Below are positions 18,429 through 27,194 of a DNA stretch of 39,076 nt, one piece after another (positions within the stretch are counted from its first letter, which is position 1; each line of letters begins with the position of its first letter). The position numbers and the translations under genes are program-made. The notes under the pieces were generated by a model. It made no database searches. It had not been told where the DNA came from and saw only the letters and a list, made by a program, of their open reading frames with translations. This DNA comes from Bradyrhizobium sp. (GTDB lineage Bacteria > Pseudomonadota > Alphaproteobacteria > Rhizobiales > Xanthobacteraceae), in the NCBI RefSeq assembly GCF_030697065.1, contig NZ_JAUYQU010000303.1:1-39076 (forward strand). Direction: 5' to 3'.

Positions 18429-19733
18429 CTAGCGCTGAACCACCGGACGCGCCGTCGTCGATTGCGCCGCGCCTTGCCGGCCCGGAGCCGCCGGGGTGGT
18501 TGAAGGCGCCGCCGGAGGAGCGGCGCGCGCTGGTCTCTTCGGCGCGGCGGGCCTGGTCGTGGTGGCGGTGGGATTGGTATCGGCCGGCGCGCTGGCCGCC
18601 GCCGGCGGGGCCGGCTGGGCTTCTTCGGCCGGCGGTTCGACGGTGTCGTTCTGGATCTGCTTTTCCAGCGCGCGCAGCTTGACGACGTTCTTCTGATGCT
18701 GGTCGTAGGTCTCGGTAAAGGTGTGTCCGCCGGTGCCATCGGCGACGAAGAACAGGTCACGCGTGCGCGCCGGATTGGCGGCGGCCTCCAGCGAGGCGCG
18801 TCCCGGATTGGCGATCGGTCCGGGCGGAAGGCCGTCGATCACGTAGGTGTTGTAGGGCGACGGCTGCTGGATTTCAGAGCGCCTGATCGGCCGGCCCAGC
18901 GTTCCCTTGCCGCCGACCAGTCCGTAGATGATGGTCGGATCCGACTGCAGCTTCATTTTCAGCCGCAGCCGGTTGACGAACACCGCGGCGACCCGGCTGC
19001 GCTCGTCCGACTTTCCGGTTTCCTTTTCGATGATCGAGGCCAGCGTCACCAGCTGTTCCGGCGACTTGACCGGAATATCCGGATTGCGACGCTCCCAGAT
19101 CTCGGCCAGCATTCGCTTGTGCGTCTGCTGCATGCGCTGGATCACCTGGTCGCGCGAGGTGCCGCGCGGGAACTTGTAGGTTTCCGGCAGCAAGGTGCCT
19201 TCGCGCGGCATTTCGCGAACGTTCCCCGAGAAAATTTCATTGTCGGTGAGCCGGGCCACGATCTGCTCGGAGGTCAAGCCCTCGGGAATCGTGACGGAAT
19301 GCTGAACCACCTTGCCTTCGACAATGGTGCCGATGACGTCGCGAAGGCTGGCATTCTTCTGGAACGAATATTCACCCGGCTTCAGCTCCGAACTGGCCCT
19401 CAACGCAAACGCCGCCCCCATGAACAGCCACGGATTGATCTCGATCACCCCTTCGCGCTGCAGGGTTTCTGCGATTTCCCGGGTCTTCGAGCGCGCCGGA
19501 ATATTGACGATCTTGTCTTCCGCGAGCGGACCGGCGGATTCCAGCATCTTCTTGCCGTAGACGTAGACTCCGCCGGCGCCGATCATGAACACCAGGATGA
19601 TGGTGATGATGGCGTTGCCGACAATGACGAACGGGTTGCGGGCGCGATCGGACCGCTTCGGCGGCGGCGGAACCTGCTCGGGCTCCAGCGCGGCGCGCGG
19701 GCTACGTGGCGAAATGGGCGGCCTCTCACTCAT
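18429..19733 (-). CDS. mltG: Endolytic murein transglycosylase
   Basis: A 434-residue YceG-family protein that cuts nascent glycan strands inside the inner membrane's periplasmic face and so sets strand length. Layout: a Pro-rich cytoplasmic N-terminus (1-32), one transmembrane helix (34-58), a LysM-like subdomain (about 75-150), and a catalytic domain with EKETG, whose Glu236 corresponds to the essential Glu of the family, and QSDPTIIYGL. The C-terminal tail (362-434) is Pro/Ala-rich and low in complexity, an extra over E. coli MltG. ATG 19733 begins MSERPPIS; an upstream ATG at 19775 is less likely. It follows fabF on the same strand. Confidence 0.94.
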   Translation of the reverse strand: MSERPPISPRSPRAALEPEQVPPPPKRSDRARNPFVIVGNAIITIILVFMIGAGGVYVYGKKMLESAGPLAEDKIVNIPARSKTREIAETLQREGVIEINPWLFMGAAFALRASSELKPGEYSFQKNASLRDVIGTIVEGKVVQHSVTIPEGLTSEQIVARLTDNEIFSGNVREMPREGTLLPETYKFPRGTSRDQVIQRMQQTHKRMLAEIWERRNPDIPVKSPEQLVTLASIIEKETGKSDERSRVAAVFVNRLRLKMKLQSDPTIIYGLVGGKGTLGRPIRRSEIQQPSPYNTYVIDGLPPGPIANPGRASLEAAANPARTRDLFFVADGTGGHTFTETYDQHQKNVVKLRALEKQIQNDTVEPPAEEAQPAPPAAASAPADTNPTATTTRPAAPKRPARAAPPAAPSTTPAAPGRQGAAQSTTARPVVQR

Positions 19734-19878
19734 CGATGCAACCTGAATCCTGTCGGTTTGATCGTGGCCCGGCAAATCCCTGCCATGCCAATAGCCTACG
19801 CCCGCATAGCTTATAGTTTAGAGCGCGCCCGGACGCAAAACCGGCGTCACCATTTTTACCGATAGCGCTCCTGAGTCG

Positions 19879-19894
19879 TCGCCGAATGCGGCGA
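19879..19894 (-). other. Short hairpin between fabF and mltG
   Basis: A perfect six-base stem (TCGCCG / CGGCGA) with a four-base loop lies 27 bases after the fabF stop on the transcribed strand. There is no T tract, so it is more likely an mRNA stabiliser or processing site than a full terminator. Confidence 0.3.
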
Positions 19895-19920
19895 AACGGT
19901 GGAGCCGTTCCAATCAATGG

Positions 19921-21186
19921 CTAATTGGTCACCCGCTGCACGATCACGGATGCGTTGGTGCCCCCGAAGCCGAACGAATTGGACAGCGCGACATTGATCT
20001 CCCGCTTGCGCGGCGTTTGCGGCACGAGGTCGATCGCGGTCTCCACCGAGGGGTTGTCGAGATTGATGGTCGGGGGGGCGACATTGTCGCGAATCGCCAG
20101 GATGCTGAAGATCGTCTCGATCGCGCCGGCGGCGCCGAGCAGATGTCCAGTCGACGATTTGGTCGACGACATCGACACCCTGGAAGCGGCGTTGCCCAAC
20201 AACCGCTCAACCGCGCCGAGTTCGATTTCGTCGCCGACCTGCGTCGAGGTGCCGTGCGCATTGATGTAGTCGATGTCGGAAGCGCTGATTCCGGCACGCT
20301 TCATCGCAGCACTCATGCTGCGGAATGCACCATCGCCGTCGGGCGACGGAGACGTGATGTGATAGGCGTCGCCGGACAGCCCGTAGCCGATCACCTCGGC
20401 GTAGATTCTGGCGCCGCGGTTTTTCGCATGCTCGTATTCCTCGAGCACCACGATGCCGGCGCCCTCTCCCATCACGAAGCCGTCGCGGTCCTTGTCGTAG
20501 GGACGCGATGCTTTTTCCGGGGTCTCGTTGAAGCCGGTCGACAGCGCGCGCGATGCGCAGAATCCCGCCATCGACAGCCGGCAAATCGGCGATTCCGTGC
20601 CGCCCGCCACCATGACGTCGGCGTCGCCGAGCACGATCAGCCGGCTGGCATCGCCGATCGCATGCGCGCCGGTCGAACAGGCGGTGACCACCGAATGGTT
20701 GGGACCCTTGAGGCCGTGCTCGATCGACACATAGCCTGAGGCCAGATTGATCAGCCGACCGGGTATGAAGAAAGGGGATACCTTGCGGGGACCGCGCTCC
20801 TTCAGCAGCAGCGCGGTGTCGGCAATGCCCGACAGACCGCCAATCCCGGATCCGATCATGGTGCCGGTGGCGCAGCGTTCCTCTTCGGTCGACGGATGCC
20901 AGTTGGCGTCATCGAGTGCCTGACGCGCCGCGCACATCGCGAAGATGATGAAATCATCGACCTTGCGCTGATCCTTCGGTTCCATCCACTGGTCGGGATT
21001 GAAGGTGCCGCCGGTACCGTCGCCGCGCGGAATCACGCAGGCGATCCGGCTGGTCAGATCGGACACGTCGAACGTGTCGATTTTCCTGGCCCCGCTCTCG
21101 CTGTTGAGGATGCGCTTCCAGGTCGGCTCGACGCCACAGCCGAGTGGCGTAACCATGCCGAGGCCCGTGACGACAACCCGCCTCAT
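19921..21186 (-). CDS. fabF: Beta-ketoacyl-ACP synthase II
   Basis: A 421-residue condensing enzyme that elongates acyl-ACP with malonyl-ACP. The catalytic triad is intact: Cys170 (VTACSTG), His311 (NAHGTST) and His348 (SSTGHLLGAAG). The N-terminus MRRVVVTGLGMVTPLG is typical of FabF. ATG 21186 has GGAG eight bases upstream; a GTG three codons earlier (21195) is possible. It is 96 bases behind acpP, the usual acpP-fabF order. Confidence 0.97.
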   Translation of the reverse strand: MRRVVVTGLGMVTPLGCGVEPTWKRILNSESGARKIDTFDVSDLTSRIACVIPRGDGTGGTFNPDQWMEPKDQRKVDDFIIFAMCAARQALDDANWHPSTEEERCATGTMIGSGIGGLSGIADTALLLKERGPRKVSPFFIPGRLINLASGYVSIEHGLKGPNHSVVTACSTGAHAIGDASRLIVLGDADVMVAGGTESPICRLSMAGFCASRALSTGFNETPEKASRPYDKDRDGFVMGEGAGIVVLEEYEHAKNRGARIYAEVIGYGLSGDAYHITSPSPDGDGAFRSMSAAMKRAGISASDIDYINAHGTSTQVGDEIELGAVERLLGNAASRVSMSSTKSSTGHLLGAAGAIETIFSILAIRDNVAPPTINLDNPSVETAIDLVPQTPRKREINVALSNSFGFGGTNASVIVQRVTN

Positions 21187-21282
21187 ATCCAGCACTCCAG
21201 CCCGGTATTTCCGGCCCGCACCAAGAACCCGGTGGACCGCGCGACTACGGTCCGACCGGCTTCGTCAGTACCGCGCGGGGCG

Positions 21283-21522
21283 TCAGCTCTTCGCGTTTTT
21301 TTCAAGAAATTTTGTGGCGTCGCCGACAGTCAAAATCGTCTCAGCGGCGTCGTCGGGAATCTCGCAACCGAATTCCTCTTCGAACGCCATCACCAGCTCG
21401 ACCGTATCGAGACTGTCCGCGCCGAGGTCGTCAATGAAGCTCGCGGCATCGACCACTTTTTCGGGTTCAACACCAAGGTGTTCGACCACAATCTTCTTAA
21501 CTCGCTCGCCAATCTCACTCAT
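21283..21522 (-). CDS. acpP: Acyl carrier protein
   Basis: A 79-residue acidic carrier. Ser37 in [10 protein letters not shown] is the site for the 4'-phosphopantetheine arm that holds growing acyl chains. Helix II ([16 protein letters not shown]) is acidic and conserved. GAGG lies seven bases before the ATG. It probably has its own strong promoter in the 310-base gap upstream, as acpP is normally very highly expressed, and then runs into fabF. Confidence 0.98.
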   Translation of the reverse strand: MSEIGERVKKIVVEHLGVEPEKVVDAASFIDDLGADSLDTVELVMAFEEEFGCEIPDDAAETILTVGDATKFLEKNAKS

Positions 21523-21832
21523 CGTTCAACCTCGTGCTTGTTCCATTAGACCCGTCGTCCCCAAGACGCTACGAGCCATCGTGGTCGTTAAACTTCCTTC
21601 GCAATCGCGCAACGTCTTGATTTGCCCGGTCATCTCGGACGCAGGCCCGGCGAACGACGGCAGGCTCCGCCCCGCCAATATACAGGGATTCAAATTCCTG
21701 CAATGGCGTTCTTTGCCCATCCGTTGTTGGTTCGGTTATCATACTTCCCAAGCCTTGACTACAAAGCCTTGACTACGGGCCCCGGTGACAGCCGGAAACC
21801 GCCCTCACCATACGGAAGGGCCGGTAACCGGC
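21523..21832 (-). promoter_or_regulatory. acpP upstream region (310 bases, no gene)
   Basis: No plausible gene lies here on either strand. Just after the fabG stop is a small hairpin (GCCGG-TAA-CCGGC at 21820-21832) without a T tract. A TATGAT at 21738-21743 (read leftward) is the best -10 candidate. Directly upstream of it is a 13-base tandem repeat (see 21750-21776). This implies a leader of about 200 bases before acpP. Confidence 0.5.
21750..21776 (-). repeat. 13-bp tandem direct repeat at the acpP promoter
   Basis: AAGCCTTGACTAC occurs twice (21750-21762 and 21764-21776), one base apart, giving a 14-base period. On the transcribed strand it reads GTAGTCAAGGCTT. It covers the -35 position for the TATGAT at 21738-21743, so it is well placed to be a regulator binding site, or to supply alternative -35 elements. 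Confidence 0.65.
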
Positions 21833-22570
21833 TCAAAACATGGCCATTCCGCCATTGACGTGAATCGTCTGTCCGGTCACATACGCGGCTTCATTGGAGG
21901 CGAGATAGACCGCCGCGGCGGCGATATCTTCGGGCGTTCCCAGCCGCGCCGCAGGAACCTTCGACAGGATGGTTTCGCGCTGCTTGTCGTTGAGCGCGTC
22001 GGTCATCGGCGTCTTGATGAATCCGGGCGCGATGCAGTTGGCGGTGACGTTCCGCTTGGCGTATTCCGCACCCACCGTCTTGATCATGCCGATCAGCCCC
22101 GCCTTCGACGCCGTGTAATTGCCCTGCCCCGGATTGCCGGTAACGCCGACGATGGAGGTGATCGCGATGATGCGGCCGAAACGCTTGCGCATCATCAGCT
22201 TGGTCGCGGCGCGGGCGAGGCGGAAGGTCGAGGTCAGATTGACCTTGATGACCTCGTCCCAATCCTCGTCGCGCAGTTGCACGAACAAATTGTCCCTGGT
22301 TATTCCGGCGTTGGCGACCAGGATATCGACCTGGCCCATCGCCGCCTCGGCCGCCGGCACCAGGGCCTCGACTTCGGCGCTGTCGGAGAGGTTGCAGGGC
22401 AGCACGTGGACGCGCTCGCCCAACTTGCCGGCGAGCGTGTCGAGCACCTCGCGCCGCGTTCCGGAAATCGCGACCGTCGCGCCCTGGGCGTGCAACGCCT
22501 GGGCGATCGCATTACCGATGCCGCCGGTCGCGCCGGTGACGAGCGCCGTTTTGCCAGTCAAGTCGAACAT
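21833..22570 (-). CDS. fabG: 3-oxoacyl-ACP reductase
   Basis: A 245-residue short-chain dehydrogenase that reduces 3-oxoacyl-ACP with NADPH. The cofactor motif TGATGGIG is at about 13-20. The catalytic Ser137, Tyr150 and Lys154 (TSIVGVTGNPGQGNYTASKAG) are intact, and the C-terminus ends in the FabG-typical TGQTIHVNGGMAMF. GGGAGGAG lies close before the ATG. It follows fabD by 23 bases. Its place between fabD and acpP supports FabG rather than another short-chain dehydrogenase. Confidence 0.97.
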   Translation of the reverse strand: MFDLTGKTALVTGATGGIGNAIAQALHAQGATVAISGTRREVLDTLAGKLGERVHVLPCNLSDSAEVEALVPAAEAAMGQVDILVANAGITRDNLFVQLRDEDWDEVIKVNLTSTFRLARAATKLMMRKRFGRIIAITSIVGVTGNPGQGNYTASKAGLIGMIKTVGAEYAKRNVTANCIAPGFIKTPMTDALNDKQRETILSKVPAARLGTPEDIAAAAVYLASNEAAYVTGQTIHVNGGMAMF

Positions 22571-22593
22571 CGCTATCTCCTCCCGGCCACCGC

Positions 22594-23547
22594 TTAATGC
22601 GAAGCCGCCAATGCGTCCTTTGCGCCGGCGATATCGCCGGGGCCCCCCACTGAAATCCCGACCGCGCCGTCGGCGATCCGCTTCACCAGCCCGCTCAGCA
22701 CCTTGCCGGCGCCGATCTCGAAAAATCGCGTCACGCCATGGCTCGCCATGTACGCCACCGATTCGCGCCAGCGCACCGTGCCGGTTACCTGTTCGATCAG
22801 GCGGCGGCGGATCTCGTCCGGATCGGAGATCGGCGCGGCCAGCACGTTCGAGACCAGCGGCGAAGCCGGCGGCCTGATCGTGACCGCGGCCAGCGCCTCG
22901 GCCATGGCGTCAGCGGCAGGCTGCATCAGCCGGCAATGGAACGGGGCCGATACCGGCAGCAGCATGGCGCGCTTGGCGCCGTTCGTCTTGGCGATTTCGA
23001 GCCCGCGCTCGACCGCGGCCTTGTCGCCGGAAATGACGACCTGACCGCCGCCATTGTCGTTGGCGGCCTGACAGACCTGTCCTTGCGCTGCCTCCTCTGC
23101 AACCGCCACTGCCGCCTCATAATCGAGCCCGAGCAGCGCAGCCATTGCACCAGTCCCGACCGGCACCGCCTTCTGCATGGCAAGACCCCTGATACGCAGC
23201 AAGCGCGCGGTATCACTGATGCTGAAGCTGCCGGCCGCCGCCAGTGCGGAATATTCGCCGAGCGAATGCCCGGCGACGAAAGCGGCGTCCCGTGCCACCG
23301 AGAAGCCGGCCTCGGTCTCCAGCACCCGCAAGGTGGCGAGCGAGACCGCCATCAAGGCGGGTTGGGCATTTTCGGTAAGTTGCAGGGTTTCCGCCGGGCC
23401 CTCCCAGATGATGGCGGTCAGCTTCTCCCCGAGCGCCGCGTCGACCTCGTCGAAAACCGCGCGCGCGGCCGGAAAAGCTTCCGCCAGCGCCTTGCCCATG
23501 CCGACCGCCTGGGAACCCTGCCCCGGAAAGGTGAATGCTGCCGTCAT
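22594..23547 (-). CDS. fabD: Malonyl-CoA:ACP transacylase
   Basis: A 317-residue enzyme that loads malonate from CoA onto ACP. It begins MTAAFTFPGQGSQAVGMG. The nucleophile Ser lies in GHSLGEYSALAAAG and the catalytic His in APFHCRLM; the Gln of GQGSQ shapes the oxyanion hole. AGGGAG precedes ATG 23547 at a suitable distance. The open frame extends to 23886 but that extension has no family similarity. It is the first gene of the fab block, with a perfect TTGACA box upstream. Confidence 0.97.
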   Translation of the reverse strand: MTAAFTFPGQGSQAVGMGKALAEAFPAARAVFDEVDAALGEKLTAIIWEGPAETLQLTENAQPALMAVSLATLRVLETEAGFSVARDAAFVAGHSLGEYSALAAAGSFSISDTARLLRIRGLAMQKAVPVGTGAMAALLGLDYEAAVAVAEEAAQGQVCQAANDNGGGQVVISGDKAAVERGLEIAKTNGAKRAMLLPVSAPFHCRLMQPAADAMAEALAAVTIRPPASPLVSNVLAAPISDPDEIRRRLIEQVTGTVRWRESVAYMASHGVTRFFEIGAGKVLSGLVKRIADGAVGISVGGPGDIAGAKDALAASH

Positions 23548-23587
23548 CGGCGCTCCCTGAACGTCCAAATCCCTAAAGTTGGGCCGA

Positions 23588-23615
23588 AAGACACCGAGCG
23601 CGACCGGGATGTCAA
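23588..23615 (-). promoter_or_regulatory. Probable fabD promoter
   Basis: Read leftward: TTGACA (23615-23610), a 16-base spacer, then TGTCTT (23593-23588). The -35 is a perfect consensus; the -10 is weak. It ends about 40 bases before the fabD ATG. Confidence 0.5.
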
Positions 23616-23632
23616 GCCAACTGGACCGAAAC

Positions 23633-23646
23633 CGGCCGTACGGCCG
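23633..23646. promoter_or_regulatory. 14-bp palindrome upstream of fabD
   Basis: CGGCCGTACGGCCG is a perfect palindrome, 17 bases behind the fabD TTGACA box and about 150 bases before the diguanylate cyclase. A dimeric regulator could bind here, but no regulator gene is adjacent. It could also simply be a chance GC-rich palindrome. Confidence 0.4.
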
Positions 23647-23797
23647 TTCCCGGACAGGAAATCGGCACTTCAGCCGGGCGAGAGGGACGCGAGAATAGAG
23701 CGAAAGCCATTGACCCGGGGCACCCCAGGTTAACGATGCCCGTAGGGGAAGCAGCTGCCTTAAGCCTGCATTCAGCCGGTCGGTTCTAGTTGGACCC

Positions 23798-25060
23798 ATG
23801 ACTATCGAATTCGAGCCGATCTTACCTGATGGCCGCCGGGTGCAGCCGGGATTTCGGCTAATCCAGGCCATGGACGTCGCCATCAACTGGATCGTTTCCA
23901 GTCCCGGCGCACGACCGGCCGATGTTCAGCGCGTGCTGCTGCTTCAAAGTCTGACCAAGGCAAGGACGCTGGTTATTTCCATCGTGGCATCGTCGCTGAT
24001 GGCGGCCGTTGCAGCGGTGATGACCGCCGCGACATGGGCCTATGCATGGTTGCTGGCCGAACTTGTGGTCGGCAGCCTCAGGCTTGTGGCGATGAATAGC
24101 TTCGTGAAGGCCGAGTCATCGGGCCGGACCGGAAACAGTCTCGCTCCGATATTCGCAGGTCTGATTTCCTTCATCATCATTTCCGCGGGCGGTTATCAAT
24201 GTGTCGGGTCCGGCCAATGGCCGCTGATCACCATGGCCGGAATGGGCCTTGCCACTTTGATCGGCGCTGTCTCCTCGCGCAACGCGGGCACGCCGCGCTA
24301 CGCCGTTCTTCTGATTTTCATCCTGACGCTTCCTTTCTCGCTGGCGGCGCTGACCTCGCCGATGCCTTACCTGTTCATTATCGGTGTTCAGCTTCCTCTC
24401 TATGCCTGTGGTGTGATTTTCGTCATGCTCGATAATTACAAGGTGTTGCTGAGCCTCTATCGCTCGGAGGACGAGAACCGCAGGCTCGCGAACCACGATC
24501 TGCTTACCGGACTGCCTAACCGGAGCTTGAATCTGAAGCGCTTCGACGAATTGCTCGCGGATCTGGCCTCGGCATCGGACAGGAGCAGCAAGGGCTTCAC
24601 GGTATTCTGCCTCGATCTCGACGGTTTCAAGGATGTCAACGACCGGCTTGGACACGCAGCGGGCGATGCCGTCCTGGTAGCGTTGGCGGACCGGCTTCGC
24701 GAAAGTGTCCGGGTTCTTGATTTCGTGGCCCGTACCGGCGGCGATGAATTCGTCATCCTGCTGCCGGCGATCTCCGTCGCGGATGCCACCGCTATCGCCG
24801 AGCGAATCATCGCCCGTGTCGAGATGCCGTTCGACGTCGGCCACTGCGAAGCGGTGCAGATAGGTATCAGCATAGGGAGCGCCTCGGCTCCCGCGGATGG
24901 CGAAAGCGTCGATGCGCTGATGCGATCCGCTGACCTGGCCATGTATGTCGCCAAACGACGCGGCAAGGGCCGATTTGTGCCCCATGGACCCCGCTCCAGC
25001 CATTTCCTTCGGGTGGAGGGGGCGGAACTGGCGCCCCCCGCCAATGCCGATGCCGGCTGA
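23798..25060 (+). CDS. Membrane diguanylate cyclase (GGDEF)
   Basis: A 420-residue protein that should make cyclic di-GMP from two GTP. The N-terminal half (about 55-210) has five or six hydrophobic segments resembling a MASE-type membrane sensor, though I cannot name the family. The GGDEF domain covers about 225-395, with the metal and substrate motif DLDGFKDVNDRLGHAAGD and an intact GGDEF at 314-318. RVLD (305-308) sits exactly five residues before it, which is the inhibitory I-site (RxxD), so product feedback is expected. There is no EAL domain. It diverges from fabD and ends 265 bases before rpsF. Confidence 0.93.
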   Translation: MTIEFEPILPDGRRVQPGFRLIQAMDVAINWIVSSPGARPADVQRVLLLQSLTKARTLVISIVASSLMAAVAAVMTAATWAYAWLLAELVVGSLRLVAMNSFVKAESSGRTGNSLAPIFAGLISFIIISAGGYQCVGSGQWPLITMAGMGLATLIGAVSSRNAGTPRYAVLLIFILTLPFSLAALTSPMPYLFIIGVQLPLYACGVIFVMLDNYKVLLSLYRSEDENRRLANHDLLTGLPNRSLNLKRFDELLADLASASDRSSKGFTVFCLDLDGFKDVNDRLGHAAGDAVLVALADRLRESVRVLDFVARTGGDEFVILLPAISVADATAIAERIIARVEMPFDVGHCEAVQIGISIGSASAPADGESVDALMRSADLAMYVAKRRGKGRFVPHGPRSSHFLRVEGAELAPPANADAG

Positions 25061-25101
25061 CCGCTTGCCAGATGGAAGGCGGCGGGAACCGCCCCTTACC
25101 C

Positions 25102-25129
25102 TTGCCATCGCGTACAAAATCCGTATAAA
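25102..25129 (+). promoter_or_regulatory. Promoter of the rpsF ribosomal operon
   Basis: TTGCCA (25102-25107), a 16-base spacer, then TATAAA (25124-25129), a good sigma-70 type promoter. It would give a leader of about 190 bases before rpsF, long enough for autoregulation by S6-S18. Confidence 0.6.
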
Positions 25130-25325
25130 CCGCGCCATCCGTGGATCCCGGCCGGGAGCTGAACGGACGGTCTCAGCAATTTCACCTTCCAGGCGATCTT
25201 GATGCGGCAGGGCCAGTCGGTCCGTCGTCCCGTGCTTCCGCCTTCTGAGCTTAATCCCGAGTCCTTTCCGAAGGTCTCGAAGGGCTTGCCGCCGGGAACC
25301 GCGCCAACACTAGGAAAGGACACCC

Positions 25326-25805
25326 ATGCCTCTTTACGAGCATGTTTTTCTCGCGCGTCAGGATGCGAGCACCCAGCAGGTCGAAGAACTGACCACCCAG
25401 ATGACCGGCATCGTCGAAGGTCTCGGCGGCAAGGTCGTCAAGATGGAAAGCTGGGGCGTACGCTCCCTCACCTATCGCATGAACAAGAATCGCAAGGCGC
25501 ACTTCGTGCTGATGAACATCGACGCCCCCTCGGCGGCGGTCGCCGAAGTAGAGCGGCAGGAGCGGATCAGCGAAGACGTGATCCGCTATCTCACCGTTCG
25601 CGTCGAAGAGCATGAGGAAGGCCCCTCGGCGATGATGCGCAAGGCCGATCGCGACCGCGATCGCGACGACCGTGGCGGCGGTTTCCGCGGCGACCGCGAA
25701 GGCGGCTTCCGTGGCGACCGTGATGGCGGCGGCGGCGGTGGCTATCGTGGTGACCGGGGTCCGCGCCGTCCGCGTGACGATGCCGAAGCAGCGGTTGAGG
25801 AGTAA
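25326..25805 (+). CDS. rpsF: 30S ribosomal protein S6
   Basis: A 159-residue S6. The core (1-95) carries [11 protein letters not shown] and [23 protein letters not shown], and pairs with S18 on the 30S platform. The C-terminal extension (105-150) is rich in Arg, Asp and Gly, with repeats of GGFRGDR, and ends in an acidic VEE. E. coli S6 also has a C-terminal Glu tail that RimK extends. AGGAAAGGA precedes the ATG. It is the first gene of the S6-S18-DUF2232-L9 operon, with rpsR five bases behind. Confidence 0.97.
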   Translation: MPLYEHVFLARQDASTQQVEELTTQMTGIVEGLGGKVVKMESWGVRSLTYRMNKNRKAHFVLMNIDAPSAAVAEVERQERISEDVIRYLTVRVEEHEEGPSAMMRKADRDRDRDDRGGGFRGDREGGFRGDRDGGGGGGYRGDRGPRRPRDDAEAAVEE

Positions 25806-25810
25806 GAATC

Positions 25811-26050
25811 ATGGCTGAAGCTGGTGCACGCCGTCCGTTTTTCCGCCGCCGCAAGACCTGCCCGTTCACGGGTCCGAACGCGCCGAAGATCGACTACAAG
25901 GATTCCAAGCTGCTGATGCGTTACGTTTCCGAGCGCGGCAAGATCGTGCCGAGCCGCATCACCGCCGTGTCCGCCAAGAAGCAGCGTGAACTCGCCCGCG
26001 CCATCAAGCGCTCGCGGTTCCTCGGCCTGCTGCCCTACGTGATCAGGTAA
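25811..26050 (+). CDS. rpsR: 30S ribosomal protein S18
   Basis: A 79-residue S18, the partner of S6 in the 30S platform. It has the typical [15 protein letters not shown] start and the core [26 protein letters not shown]. One cysteine (CPF) is left of the zinc-type pattern, as usual for this group. Its ribosome site GGAG lies inside the end of rpsF. A strong hairpin follows its stop. Confidence 0.98.
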   Translation: MAEAGARRPFFRRRKTCPFTGPNAPKIDYKDSKLLMRYVSERGKIVPSRITAVSAKKQRELARAIKRSRFLGLLPYVIR

Positions 26051-26059
26051 AAAAACCTT

Positions 26060-26089
26060 TCGGTCCGCGGCCTCGGCGCCGCGGACCGA
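26060..26089 (+). terminator. Hairpin after rpsR
   Basis: A perfect 12-base stem TCGGTCCGCGGC / GCCGCGGACCGA with a six-base loop, nine bases after the rpsR stop. It is followed by TCTTCATAA, not a strong T run. It could be a partial terminator that lowers expression of the membrane-protein gene and rplI, or an RNA stabiliser for rpsF-rpsR. Confidence 0.55.
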
Positions 26090-26176
26090 TCTTCATAAGG
26101 CTTCCGGGTCGTCCGGTCGCCGATGGTTGGGGTTTCCGTGGGAGCCTCTAACCGCTCGAAGGGAGCGGGACAGCTG

Positions 26177-27148
26177 ATGACCATGATCGTTCTCGTCGCC
26201 CTAGCGGCCGGCTGCGCCTCCGCGCTGATGTTCGCCTCGATTATCTCGGGCGCGCTGATCTCGCTGTTGCTGCTGTACTTCGCCCCGCTGCCCTTGATGG
26301 TGGCGGGACTTGGCTGGGGGCCGCTTGCCGCCACCATCGGGGGCATCGGAGCGGCCACCGGTCTCGGAGCGATCTTCGGGCTGCCCTTTCTCATCGGCTT
26401 TGTCGTCATGATGGCGCTGCCGGCCTGGTGGCTCGGGCACCTCGCTCTCCTGGGGCGGCCGGTGGCCAATGCCGGACCCAATGAAGGCGCGACACCGGCC
26501 CCGCCGATCGTGGAATGGTACCCGGTCGGCCGCATCCTGCTCTGGATTGCCGGGTTTGGCACACTGTCGACCGTCGCGACCCTGTTCACGCTGGGCACCG
26601 ACGCCGCCACCATCACCGAGGCGTTGCGGGCGGGCCTGCTGCGGGTCCTCGGCCCACGCGTCGCGACCGGTGACGACGTCCAGCAGCGGATCGATGCCGC
26701 GGTCATGATCCTGCCGGCCGCCGCGGCCAACAGCGCCATGACCATGCTGATGCTCAACTTCTGGCTGGCTGCGCGGATCACGGCAACATCGGGACGATTG
26801 CGTCGTTCGTGGCCCGACCTGAAGAGCACCGAGCTGCCGCCGATGACGCTCGCGGCATTGTCGGCCGCGATCGCGTTCTGCTTTTCCGGCGGACTGCTCG
26901 GGATGGTGGCGCTGAGCATCACGGCGGCGCTGCTGATGACTTACGCACTGATCGGCTTTGCCGTGCTGCACACGCTGACGACGGGATTGAAGGGCCGCGG
27001 GCTCTGGCTGGCCTGCAGCTACGCCATGGTGCTGATGTCTGGCGGCTGGTTCATCCTGGTGATGACCGCACTCGGTATCGGCGACGCCATTTTCGGATTT
27101 CGCCGGCGCTATCTGCAGCGTCGGCCGCCGCCTGTCCCCGTGTCCTGA
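26177..27148 (+). CDS. DUF2232-family membrane protein
   Basis: About 323 residues with roughly eight hydrophobic segments, several very rich in Gly/Ala/Leu ([49 protein letters not shown]). This matches the DUF2232 family of multi-pass proteins often encoded between S18 and L9 in alphaproteobacteria and firmicutes. Its role is unknown. ATG 26177 starts the first transmembrane segment and has GCGGGA upstream; ATG 26123 is the alternative and adds 18 polar residues. It ends 46 bases before rplI. Confidence 0.85.
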   Translation: MTMIVLVALAAGCASALMFASIISGALISLLLLYFAPLPLMVAGLGWGPLAATIGGIGAATGLGAIFGLPFLIGFVVMMALPAWWLGHLALLGRPVANAGPNEGATPAPPIVEWYPVGRILLWIAGFGTLSTVATLFTLGTDAATITEALRAGLLRVLGPRVATGDDVQQRIDAAVMILPAAAANSAMTMLMLNFWLAARITATSGRLRRSWPDLKSTELPPMTLAALSAAIAFCFSGGLLGMVALSITAALLMTYALIGFAVLHTLTTGLKGRGLWLACSYAMVLMSGGWFILVMTALGIGDAIFGFRRRYLQRRPPPVPVS

Positions 27149-27194
27149 ATTCTTACCCTCAACTCAAACCTCACCACATCAAAGGAGAACCACC

